Positions 1-6,845 of a stretch of DNA of 11,561 nucleotides are shown here, piece after piece. Below the pieces are notes generated by a model. The model made no database searches, was not told the DNA's origin, and saw only the letters and a list, made by a program, of their open reading frames with translations. Made by a program: the position numbers and the translations under genes. This DNA is from Pseudomonadota bacterium (GTDB taxonomy: Bacteria; Desulfobacterota; Desulfobacteria; Desulfobacterales; Desulfobacteraceae). The number at the start of each line of letters is the position of its first letter. Within the stretch, counting starts at the first letter, position 1. Where the stretch lies: NCBI GenBank assembly GCA_018816605.1, contig JAHIVS010000367.1, positions 1 to 11,561 of the forward strand. Direction: 5' to 3'.

Positions 1-1
1 C

Positions 2-3000
2 ACCTTTGGCGACCCCGGCAATACCATTATTGCCTTTGTTCTCCCTCCCGGTTATGTTGAAAATGGGGATGACTGTGATGACAATGATATTAAAGAGTTC
101 CCCGGGCAGACTTGGTATAAGGATTCTGACGGGGATAATTATTCCGACGGCACAACCACCATTGCCTGTCAAAGACCAAACGGATATAAAATTGCATCGG
201 AATTGTTATCGATTGTTTCCATTGATTGCAACGACAGTGTTGCGGGTATAAACCCGGGGGCAGTTGATAACTGCGGTGATGGCATTGACCAGGATTGTGA
301 CGGCTTAGATACGGTCTGCGTCATTGACAATGATTCGGACGGGTATCCGGCAGATGTTGATTGCAATGATGCGGATGCATCCATACACCCGGGTGCCACT
401 GAAATCACCGACGACGGCATAGACCAGGACTGCAATGGAACAGATGATACGGCTTTGTCATGCATTGGTATTTCAGACACTCCATTGGATACACAACTGG
501 CGGCATCTGCTCCCAATCTTATGTTTGGCCTTGATGATTCCGGCAGTATGGATTGGGAAATCATGACCAATGAAGCTGTCGGACTTTTCGAGGTTGGCAA
601 CACGGATTATGAATATGTCTTTGATGATCCCGGCGATAACCTCTATACAAGTGGTACCAATTCCCAGGTTCTTTATGATGCCGGCAAACAAGATTATTGG
701 AAATCACAATGGTATGGTTATAATGTCATCTATTATAATCCTAATGTTGAATATAAACCCTGGACAACAACCCTCCCTGATGAAGACGGGATTACCATGG
801 GAAATGCAGATCCGGATAACCCCCGATCCCACCCGTATTATTCAGCCCATTATTTTGATCTAAGCGCTCAATTTTTTCTTATTGATGGGATCAGCATCAA
901 AAATGCCCATTATTATGTATGGTCACAAACCGAGGCCAAACCCTACCTGGTAATTATTAACAATAACAGCATTGTTTATTACCGACTCAACGACAATGAT
1001 GGCAGGGTTGCGGAGAATGAACTTGTCCTTGATTCCGCTCCGCCTGCCGACGTTCAGACCGGCAGAACCTATGCCCAGGAAAGACAAAATTTTGCCAATT
1101 GGTATTCCTATTATCGGAAAAGACGCTCAACAGCTGTTGCCGCCATCGCCAATGTCATACCCAAACTTCAGGGGGTTATGGTGGGGTTTAGGAGTATCAA
1201 TGCCCAGATTATTCAGAAAGTACTTCCGGTAAATGTGAATGGTGTCGATAAAACTGCTGATTTATTGACCAAATTATTCGAATACCATCCCGGCGACCAT
1301 ACCATCGGTTCTACTCCCATTCGGAAAGGGCTGCAAAAAATAGGCAAGTATTACCATGTTAATGAAACCATAACACCGGCAGAACCCGAGTTAAGCGTTT
1401 CTCCATTATCGGCGGATACAACGGGTGAATGCCAGCAGAATTTTGCCATTATGTTCACAGATGGGGCCTATAATGGTCAATCTCCCGGGCTGGGAAATGT
1501 TGATGGCGACAAGCCGGCTCCATATGGGGATACGGCATCCAATACCCTGGCAGATGTTGCCTATTATTATTGGCAGGAAGACCTTGCCCCGGCCATTGAT
1601 AACAATGTGCCGACCAATTTTTATGATAATGCCAATTGGCAGCATATGGTTACCTATACGGTTTCCTTCGGCGTTGAAGGCAATTTGGATCAAGATGATT
1701 ATGATCTGGACAATATTGTGTTGGCAAACAGGGTTTATCCCACCTGGCCAAGCCCCATCAACTCCGACAAGGAACGGATTGATGATCTGTGGCATACGGC
1801 TGTTAATGGCCGGGGACTTTATTTGAATGCCAAAACCCCACAGGAACTGATTGCAGCATTTGAAAGGGTTATTTCCGATGTATTGGCCCGTATCGGTTCG
1901 GGCGCATCTGTTTCAATTAACGGGGAGGAACTCCAGGAAGGATTGATCTTATATCAATCCATTTATTCTACCAGCAGATGGACAGGAGATGTGATTGCCT
2001 ATAATGTTGACGGGAACTCTGGTGCTGTTTTGAAGGAAGCGCCCCGGTGGTCTGCCAGTGAAGTGCTGGACAACTCCCTGAATTCCAATAATACCTATTG
2101 GAACACGGGTCGGAAAATTGCAACCTATGACAACACCTTGGCAAGTCCTGCCGGTATCCCTTTCCGGTTCAACAGTTTGTCGGTTACCCATAAAACCACA
2201 CTGACCTCTTCTGATATGGTGGACTATTTGAGAGGAAATCACGCGTTGGAGGAGAAAAATGGCGGGACCTTCAGAAATAGGGTCATTCTGGACGAAAATG
2301 GCAACTACGTCCGTGATACAGCCCTTGCCGACATTGTCCACTCAGCCCCATTGTATTATGAAAATGTGGTTTACGTGGGGGGAAATGACGGGATGCTCCA
2401 TGCTTTTGACTCGGACAATGGGAAGGAATTGTTCGCCTATGTCCCGGATTTTGTTTTTCAAAATCTGGGTCATCTCACTGATCCAGATTATACCCATCAA
2501 TATTACGTTGATTTAACCCCTTATGCCAGAGACATCGGAACAAAGGATTTGCTGGTCGGAGGCCTTGGAAAAGGGGGAAGAGGGTATTATTGTCTTGATA
2601 TAACAACTGCCAAAACAAGCATCACCACAGAAGGGATCCTTGCCGGCAGAGTGATGTGGGAATACCCCAATAGCAAGACCCCGGCTGCGGATATTCAGGA
2701 TATGGGGTATAGTTTTAGCAGAGCCTTTATTGTAAATACCACTTCAGCCGGCTGGGTTGTGATATTCGGAAATGGCTATAACAGTGCCAGCAATGATGCC
2801 TGTTTGTATATCGTAGATGCCGATGACGGAACCTTGATTAAAAAAATATCAACCGGATCCTCCACCGGATGCAACGGGCTTTCAACGCCCCTGGCAATAG
2901 ACGTGGATGCAGATTCTAAGGTCGACTATGTTTATGCCGGAGATTTACAAGGCAATTTGTGGAAGTTTGATCTAACCAGTGCAGTTGTGTCTGACTGGGA

Positions 3001-3898
3001 TGTTGCTTATAAGACAGGTGCAACTCCTAAACCTTTGTTCCAGGCAAAAGATGTCCATGGTAACCCCCAGCCGATCACCATAAAACCGGATGCAATGTTT
3101 CATTGTGATTCGAGAAAATCAGGATACATTGTTGCCTTTGGAACCGGAAAATATTTGGGAAATCAAGATTTGAGCGATACTAGCAAGCAAACTTTATATG
3201 CAGTCTGGGATTATGGAGATGATTCAGACAACAGCGAATTTTTAGGCTCCTTTGAAAGAACTAATGCCAGCGTACTCTCCAATCAACCGGCAACCGTGAG
3301 TCTGCTCATGCAGAATGTTATTTTCAGCGGAACCATTAATAGTGTAACCTATAGAATATTGTCGAACAATGATATCCTATGGAAAACCCAGGATGATCCA
3401 GACACAGCGCCTGTTACAGACCCGGTCACTGTGTTGAACCAAAATCCTTCAAGTACGGAAGCCAACCATGCCGGCTGGTATTTCGATCTGCCCGATGAAA
3501 AAGAGCGTATTGTGCGGGACCTTGTTATCAGGGGCGGAAAGGTCATTGCCATCACTTCCATTCCCCAGACAAGCTCTCCCTGCGTCGCTGGAGGAGAATC
3601 CTATTTAATGGAAGTGGATGCCTGTACAGGTGGGCGGACAACTTCTGCTCAATTTGATCGAACCGGCGATGGTCATATTGATGAAGCAGATCTTATCCCT
3701 ACCAATGAAACCGGAGATGGTGATCTGCTTCCACCGACGGGAATAAAGTATCCAACCATGATTTTTCCACCCATGATCATCGATAATCCCAATGACGATA
3801 CAGAGCTGAAATATTTCAGCACCTCTGCCGGAAATATTATTCTTGTCAGGGAACAGGATGGGGGTGTGGGAAAATATTATTGGCGGCAAGTTGATTAA
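2..3898 (+). CDS. pilY1: PilY1-like type IV pilus adhesin/assembly protein with MopE-like metal-binding modules (5' partial)
   Basis: The open frame enters from the left edge, so the true start and any signal peptide lie upstream; 1298 residues are visible. An internal ATG at 203 is not the start, because the frame upstream already encodes matching acidic modules. Domains in order: Cys/Asp-rich modules (about 65-448); a von Willebrand A domain (about 510-1900) with MIDAS DDSGS at 533-547, the PilY1-typical segment YYNPNVEYKPW near 735-767, and FTDG around 1454-1465; then the PilY1/PilC C-terminal beta-propeller (about 2320-3350) with VYVGGNDGMLHAFD and a DxDxDxxxD calcium loop at 2900-2926. 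An EF-hand-like loop lies at 3656-3691. Family members sit at the outer membrane or pilus tip, promote pilus assembly by counteracting retraction, and mediate adhesion. The PilY1 assignment is firm. Direct pilus function is inferred, since no pilin gene is visible. Confidence 0.88.
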   Translation, partial: TFGDPGNTIIAFVLPPGYVENGDDCDDNDIKEFPGQTWYKDSDGDNYSDGTTTIACQRPNGYKIASELLSIVSIDCNDSVAGINPGAVDNCGDGIDQDCDGLDTVCVIDNDSDGYPADVDCNDADASIHPGATEITDDGIDQDCNGTDDTALSCIGISDTPLDTQLAASAPNLMFGLDDSGSMDWEIMTNEAVGLFEVGNTDYEYVFDDPGDNLYTSGTNSQVLYDAGKQDYWKSQWYGYNVIYYNPNVEYKPWTTTLPDEDGITMGNADPDNPRSHPYYSAHYFDLSAQFFLIDGISIKNAHYYVWSQTEAKPYLVIINNNSIVYYRLNDNDGRVAENELVLDSAPPADVQTGRTYAQERQNFANWYSYYRKRRSTAVAAIANVIPKLQGVMVGFRSINAQIIQKVLPVNVNGVDKTADLLTKLFEYHPGDHTIGSTPIRKGLQKIGKYYHVNETITPAEPELSVSPLSADTTGECQQNFAIMFTDGAYNGQSPGLGNVDGDKPAPYGDTASNTLADVAYYYWQEDLAPAIDNNVPTNFYDNANWQHMVTYTVSFGVEGNLDQDDYDLDNIVLANRVYPTWPSPINSDKERIDDLWHTAVNGRGLYLNAKTPQELIAAFERVISDVLARIGSGASVSINGEELQEGLILYQSIYSTSRWTGDVIAYNVDGNSGAVLKEAPRWSASEVLDNSLNSNNTYWNTGRKIATYDNTLASPAGIPFRFNSLSVTHKTTLTSSDMVDYLRGNHALEEKNGGTFRNRVILDENGNYVRDTALADIVHSAPLYYENVVYVGGNDGMLHAFDSDNGKELFAYVPDFVFQNLGHLTDPDYTHQYYVDLTPYARDIGTKDLLVGGLGKGGRGYYCLDITTAKTSITTEGILAGRVMWEYPNSKTPAADIQDMGYSFSRAFIVNTTSAGWVVIFGNGYNSASNDACLYIVDADDGTLIKKISTGSSTGCNGLSTPLAIDVDADSKVDYVYAGDLQGNLWKFDLTSAVVSDWDVAYKTGATPKPLFQAKDVHGNPQPITIKPDAMFHCDSRKSGYIVAFGTGKYLGNQDLSDTSKQTLYAVWDYGDDSDNSEFLGSFERTNASVLSNQPATVSLLMQNVIFSGTINSVTYRILSNNDILWKTQDDPDTAPVTDPVTVLNQNPSSTEANHAGWYFDLPDEKERIVRDLVIRGGKVIAITSIPQTSSPCVAGGESYLMEVDACTGGRTTSAQFDRTGDGHIDEADLIPTNETGDGDLLPPTGIKYPTMIFPPMIIDNPNDDTELKYFSTSAGNIILVREQDGGVGKYYWRQVD
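65..448 (+). other. MopE-like acidic Cys/Asp metal-binding modules within the PilY1-like protein
   Basis: The frame contains successive copies of a motif of the type D-C-[DN]-D-x(3-5)-I-x-P-G-A-x(4-5)-D-G-I-D-x-D-C-[DN]-G. A partial copy starts with DDCDDND at 71. A full copy runs from WYKDSDGDNYSDG at 113 through DCND at 224 to DQDCDG at 287-304. A shorter copy runs from DNDSDGYPADVDCND to DQDCNG, ending at 439. This matches the putative metal-binding motif family named after MopE of methanotrophs, which occurs in many secreted deltaproteobacterial proteins. Closely spaced Asp residues suggest calcium or another divalent cation. The last copy has Ile-Thr where the previous copy has Asn-Cys before the DGIDQDC core, so it lacks one cysteine. 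Metal identity cannot be read from the sequence. Confidence 0.75.
2900..2926 (+). other. Calcium-binding loop (DxDxDxxxD) in the PilY1 propeller
   Basis: The codons spell DVDADSKVD, an exact DxDxDxxxD loop, followed by the propeller blade YVYAGDLQGNLWKFDL. In Pseudomonas aeruginosa PilY1 a loop of this form in the same C-terminal domain binds calcium and controls whether the protein blocks pilus retraction. All acidic positions are present here, so calcium-dependent control is plausible. Confidence 0.75.
3656..3691 (+). other. EF-hand/dockerin-like calcium loop near the PilY1 C-terminus
   Basis: The twelve residues DRTGDGHIDEAD fit an EF-hand loop: D, T, D, H, D and D at positions 1, 3, 5, 7, 9 and 12, with Gly at 6 and Ile at 8. 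It follows the beta-propeller in the last part of the protein. A second acidic stretch, NETGDGD, follows closely. Whether a second paired loop exists is unclear. Confidence 0.6.
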
Positions 3899-3937
3899 AA
3901 GAGCTTCGCTTTTGGAGTTGGTTGATTTTATATGGGG

Positions 3938-4011
3938 TCAGGCTTTCTTTATGGCATTTTGTTCAGTCTGATAATGAAATATTGAAAAAAAACACAATGA
4001 AAAAAGCCTGA
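3938..4011. repeat. Long imperfect inverted repeat between the PilY1-like gene and the next gene
   Basis: The arms 3938-3964 and 3985-4011 agree at 20 of 27 positions when one is reverse-complemented, around a 20-base loop. The outer ends are nearly perfect: TCAGGCTTTCTT against AAAAAAGCCTGA, one mismatch in 12. No T-run follows the right arm, so it is not a standard intrinsic terminator. It could be an mRNA-stabilising 3' hairpin, an attenuator-like structure, or the remnant of a small mobile repeat. The AT-rich composition makes some of the inner pairing likely by chance. Confidence 0.45.
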
Positions 4012-4068
4012 AACATTCCTGCAAAGCCGAAGTCTGAAAGTTACGTAAAATAAAAAAATGAGGGTTTT

Positions 4069-4074
4069 AAGGAG
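4069..4074 (+). promoter_or_regulatory. Ribosome binding site deciding the start of the small exported protein
   Basis: AAGGAG lies seven bases before the ATG at 4082. The earlier in-frame ATG at 4058 has only an A-run upstream and would add eight charged residues before the signal peptide, so 4082 is preferred. Confidence 0.75.
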
Positions 4075-4081
4075 TCGGAAA

Positions 4082-4456
4082 ATGATTCAAAAAGTTAAAA
4101 AATTATTATTCTATATAACAATGGTTCTTTTGTTTTTTAGCAGTATCAATCTTTCCGCAGATGAAAATATTGATATCCTTCCGATAAGATCGGTTCCGGA
4201 TCTAAAAGCGCAGGCTTCTCCCGGTGAAAGGAATTTGTCGTTTAACGGCATGGGAACGGTACAAAGGATTGGAACAAATGAAGCCGGAAGGAAACTGATT
4301 GTTATTGATGACCGTCTGAGATACTTTGCACCAGATGTTAAATATTATAATACCAAAGGGGAAATTGTCTCTGCCATTCATGTTTACGAGGGTAAAACAG
4401 TGGGATATTTTGTAAATGATAAAAGAGAGATTACCGGCCTATATTTAAAAAACTGA
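4082..4456 (+). CDS. Small exported protein of unknown function, downstream of the PilY1-like gene
   Basis: This encodes 124 aa. The N-terminus is a classic signal peptide: MIQKVKK, then a hydrophobic stretch through residues 8-22, with likely cleavage after Ala26 in LSADE. The mature protein is about 98 residues. Its second half looks like one compact beta-rich domain: GMGTVQRIG, then IVIDDRLRYFAPDVKYYN, then GKTVGYFVNDKREITGLYL at the C-terminus. I do not recognise a named family. Small proteins with this GTV..I-DDR-L.....V-Y pattern resemble ones I associate with pilY1 loci in delta-proteobacteria, but that is memory rather than a search result. Position directly after the PilY1-like gene suggests a periplasmic or outer-membrane accessory role in pilus assembly. 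Base composition is strongly AT-rich. Confidence 0.8.
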   Translation: MIQKVKKLLFYITMVLLFFSSINLSADENIDILPIRSVPDLKAQASPGERNLSFNGMGTVQRIGTNEAGRKLIVIDDRLRYFAPDVKYYNTKGEIVSAIHVYEGKTVGYFVNDKREITGLYLKN

Positions 4457-4499
4457 TTGATAATTGTAACCCAGAGGATACCCCAACTAGGAGGCAGCA

Positions 4500-5021
4500 A
4501 TGAAATATATTTGTGTTTTATTTGTGTGTGTTTTCATTTTATCTCCAATTTTTGTTTCTGCTGAATATTATCGGTACACAGATAAACAGGGTGTTGTTCA
4601 TTTTACAGACAATTTGGCAGATGTTCCCCAAGGGCAGCGCAAGGAGGGCAATCGGTATGAAGAGATCATTGTTTCCCCAAATTCTTCTGAAACCATTAAA
4701 AACGAACAAGAGACATTAGAAGAAAACAAAGATATAAAAGAAAATGAAGCAAAACAAAAAGATGTAACAGCTGAAACCAAAACCCTTTCACAAATCCATA
4801 TTTTGAACAGTGAAAAACAGATTTTGGACAAAGAGTATGAGGCGCTTGTAACAAAAAAACAGGCCCTAAAAAAAGAGAAAGCTGCCCTTACCAATTCGTC
4901 AGACTGGAACGTATATCAGAATAGGATTAAAACGCTCAACCAAGAAATCTCTGATTTTGAAAAACGACGTCAGGAATTTGAAAAAAAAGCAGCAGCGTTC
5001 AATGCCCAGGGTTCACAATAA
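4500..5021 (+). CDS. Exported DUF4124-domain protein with C-terminal coiled coil
   Basis: This encodes 173 aa. AGGAGG at 4489-4494 sits five bases before the ATG. Residues 1-21 form a signal peptide ending VSA, followed at once by EYYRYTDKQGVVHFTDN. That is the short DUF4124 signature (aromatic-rich, with a Y-x-x-x-D-x-x-G-x-x-x-[FY]-T-D pattern) found at the N-terminus of many secreted proteobacterial proteins. Residues about 60-95 are charged and low in complexity. Residues about 97-170 are Lys/Glu/Gln-rich with heptad-like leucines and isoleucines, predicting a coiled coil. DUF4124 has no known activity; its proteins are envelope-located and some lie near type IV pilus genes. The gene follows the 124-aa exported protein by 43 bases and probably shares its transcript. 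It is rich in A-tracts, including one of eight at 4981-4988. Confidence 0.85.
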   Translation: MKYICVLFVCVFILSPIFVSAEYYRYTDKQGVVHFTDNLADVPQGQRKEGNRYEEIIVSPNSSETIKNEQETLEENKDIKENEAKQKDVTAETKTLSQIHILNSEKQILDKEYEALVTKKQALKKEKAALTNSSDWNVYQNRIKTLNQEISDFEKRRQEFEKKAAAFNAQGSQ

Positions 5022-5050
5022 TTGACTTTTTTTCCAAATAGTTTTAGAAG
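5022..5050 (+). promoter_or_regulatory. Possible sigma-70-type promoter for the lipoprotein-coaBC-hslVU-arg operon
   Basis: TTGACT at 5022-5027 matches five of six bases of the -35 consensus. Seventeen bases later, TAGAAG at 5045-5050 matches four of six of the -10. It begins right after the stop of the DUF4124 gene, in the 74-base gap before the lipoprotein, where transcription of the downstream cluster would be expected to start. The -10 is weak and the region is AT-rich, so this is only a candidate. Confidence 0.3.
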
Positions 5051-5095
5051 AAACGGGTTACAGGTTGTCGATAAACTAAAAATTATGGAGGAGAG

Positions 5096-5641
5096 ATGAA
5101 ATCCAATACATATGTTATTCGGACGATAAAGTTTGGTCTGGTACTTTTACTGGCCGCCTGCCTTTCCGGCTGCTGGGCAAATTTAGGCTCAGACTCGGCT
5201 GAAAAATCTGCATATTCAGCTGAAACACATGAAAAATCAAAGAAGACAACCGCGATTTACCATGATTTTGAAGATGTTCTGGTCCCCATGGAACTTTCGG
5301 TCATGAAGGACAAAACCGTGGTGGTCTCCACCCCGGGTTTCAGGTCCGGCATCCTTGCCCTGAGGGGAAGAGTGGATTCCACGGCCTTGTTTAATTTTTT
5401 CAGCAACAACATGTCAAAAGACAATTGGAATGTGGTCAGCAAGATCAAATCCCCGGACAACACCATAATGGTGTTCCAGAAAACATCCCGGTGTGCTGTT
5501 ATCACCATCAGGGAAAGCCAGGTGTATACCTATGTGGAGATCGGCGTGGCCCCGACCCTGACCAACGGGGGTCAAACGAGCGGAAGCGGCTACGGTGGAA
5601 GCGGAAACAGCGGAATGACCCAGAACACTTTAACCGACTAA
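5096..5641 (+). CDS. Conserved-looking lipoprotein of unknown function, overlapping coaBC
   Basis: This encodes 181 aa. GGAGG at 5087-5091 precedes the ATG. The N-terminus has basic residues, a hydrophobic core and the lipobox LSGC, with the lipidated cysteine at residue 26, so the protein should be membrane-anchored. The residue after the cysteine is Trp rather than Asp, which favours outer-membrane sorting if this bacterium follows the enteric +2 rule. The mature part has a compact domain from about residue 57 (YHDFEDVLVPMEL) to about residue 155 (YTYVEIGVAPT), with a central GRVD and FFSNNM segment. It ends in a Gly/Ser-rich tail (about 157-175). I cannot assign a family. Its stop codon overlaps the coaBC start by one base (TAATG), so translation of coaBC is probably coupled to it. 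No functional link to coenzyme A synthesis is evident. Confidence 0.85.
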   Translation: MKSNTYVIRTIKFGLVLLLAACLSGCWANLGSDSAEKSAYSAETHEKSKKTTAIYHDFEDVLVPMELSVMKDKTVVVSTPGFRSGILALRGRVDSTALFNFFSNNMSKDNWNVVSKIKSPDNTIMVFQKTSRCAVITIRESQVYTYVEIGVAPTLTNGGQTSGSGYGGSGNSGMTQNTLTD

Positions 5642-6840
5642 TGGAATTCAAAGACCGACATATTCTTCTCGGGGTTACCGGCGGCATTGCCGCCTATAAA
5701 TCCGTGGAATTGCTGCGCCTGTTGAAAAAGGCAGGGGCCGATGTCCATGTGGCAATGACCGAAGCGGCCCTGCAGTTTGTGGGCAGGACCACCTTTGAGG
5801 TGCTCAGTGAAAATTGTGTGCTGACAAACCTGTGGAAGGATACCGCAGGCTCGGTCACCCACATCGATATTGCCTCAAGCATTGACGCGGCCGTTATTGC
5901 ACCGGCCACTGCCAATTTTATCGGCAAATACGCCCATGGAATTGCCGATGATGCCCTTTTAACCACCCTGCTGGCCGTGACAAGCCCTGTGATGATTTGT
6001 CCTTCCATGAACACCGACATGTATCAGAATATCCGGCTCCAGCGAAACCTGGATATTCTGGAACAGGATGGTATTCATATCCTTGATCCCGACGACGGCG
6101 TGCTGGCCTGCAAAACCGTTGGCGCAGGAAGGCTGCCGGACCCCTGGTTCATCTTTGATCGGCTTTGTAAACTGTTAAGTCCGAAAGACCTTGTGGGCAG
6201 ACAAATTCTTGTGACGGCAGGCCCCACAATTGAAGCCATAGATCCGGTCCGGTATGTGAGCAACCATTCCTCGGGTAAAATGGGGTATGCCATCGCGAAA
6301 GCTGCCGAGCAAAGAGGGGCCAGGGTTACCTTGATATCCGGACCTGTCAGCCTTGATCCGCCGGTGGGTGTGGAATCTGTTTTTGTGGAAAGCTGTGAAC
6401 AGATGGCCGAAGCCGTGTTCTCACATCTGGCGGCAGCTGATATCATTGTTAAAGTAGCGGCTGTGGCCGATTACAGGCCACTTGATCCGGGCAATCGCAA
6501 AATCAAGAAAAGCAACGCTTCAAAAGAGATTACCATTGCCATGACAGAAAACACGGACATCCTCAAACGCATTGGCGAACTGAAAACCGACAGACAATTT
6601 CTGGTGGGGTTTGCAGCCGAAACCAATGACCTCGAGAAGCATGCCCTGGCGAAAATAAGAAAAAAGAACCTGGATATGATCGCTGGCAACCTTGTGGGAA
6701 CGGGGGATTCCGGATTCAAAACCGATACCAACAAGGTCAAGCTCTTCTTCAAGGACGGGTCTTCAAAGGACATTCCCCTGATGGACAAGCACAAGGTCGC
6801 CCATATTCTTTTGGACACCATTGTTGAACAAACAGGTTAG
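5641..6840 (+). CDS. coaBC: Bifunctional phosphopantothenoylcysteine decarboxylase / phosphopantothenate-cysteine ligase (CoaBC, Dfp)
   Basis: This 399-aa cytoplasmic enzyme joins cysteine to 4'-phosphopantothenate (CoaB half) and decarboxylates the product to 4'-phosphopantetheine using FMN (CoaC half). These are two central steps of coenzyme A synthesis. CoaC signatures: GVTGGIAAYKS at the N-terminus, the catalytic His at residue 74 (VTHIDIA), PSMNTDMY at 121-128 (a variant of the usual PAMN-x-x-MW) and the active-site Cys157 in the substrate clamp LACKTVGAGR. CoaB signatures: VTAGPTIE, SNHSSGKMG around 207-215, AAVADYRP and KIKK at 287-290. Length agrees with E. coli Dfp (406 aa). The ATG at 5641 is chosen because it aligns with family N-termini; the frame stays open further upstream, but that stretch is the lipoprotein gene read out of frame. 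There is no clear SD, so coupling to the upstream stop is likely. Confidence 0.96.
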   Translation: MEFKDRHILLGVTGGIAAYKSVELLRLLKKAGADVHVAMTEAALQFVGRTTFEVLSENCVLTNLWKDTAGSVTHIDIASSIDAAVIAPATANFIGKYAHGIADDALLTTLLAVTSPVMICPSMNTDMYQNIRLQRNLDILEQDGIHILDPDDGVLACKTVGAGRLPDPWFIFDRLCKLLSPKDLVGRQILVTAGPTIEAIDPVRYVSNHSSGKMGYAIAKAAEQRGARVTLISGPVSLDPPVGVESVFVESCEQMAEAVFSHLAAADIIVKVAAVADYRPLDPGNRKIKKSNASKEITIAMTENTDILKRIGELKTDRQFLVGFAAETNDLEKHALAKIRKKNLDMIAGNLVGTGDSGFKTDTNKVKLFFKDGSSKDIPLMDKHKVAHILLDTIVEQTG

Positions 6841-6845
6841 GGATT

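Larger units (their letters stand above)
3899..4081 (+). other. Intergenic spacer after the PilY1-like gene
   Basis: This is the longest non-coding gap in the window, about 180 bases and AT-rich. It contains a long imperfect inverted repeat (3938-4011, listed separately), several A-tracts, a TTACGTAA palindrome at 4041-4048 and the ribosome binding site of the next gene. I could not find a convincing -35/-10 pair or a sigma-54 site. It is therefore open whether the next gene has its own promoter or is read through from the PilY1-like gene. Confidence 0.6.

Noticed and set aside
203..3898. ATG at 203 as the real start of the PilY1-like gene
   Set aside because: The frame is open to the left edge and encodes further acidic modules upstream; no SD or signal peptide accompanies this ATG.
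3899..3913. Short hairpin AAGAGC-TTC-GCTTTT just after the PilY1-like stop, as an intrinsic terminator
   Set aside because: Only six pairs including a wobble, a three-base loop and only four T residues that are part of the stem; too weak to call.
4039..4057. TAAAAT at 4046-4051 as a -10 box for the 124-aa exported protein gene
   Set aside because: No acceptable -35 lies 15-19 bases upstream, and such A/T hexamers are expected by chance in this AT-rich spacer.
5425..5640. Upstream in-frame extension of the coaBC reading frame by 72 residues
   Set aside because: It is the lipoprotein gene read in another frame; family CoaBC proteins begin near the ATG at 5641, and the lipoprotein has its own SD, signal peptide and lipobox.
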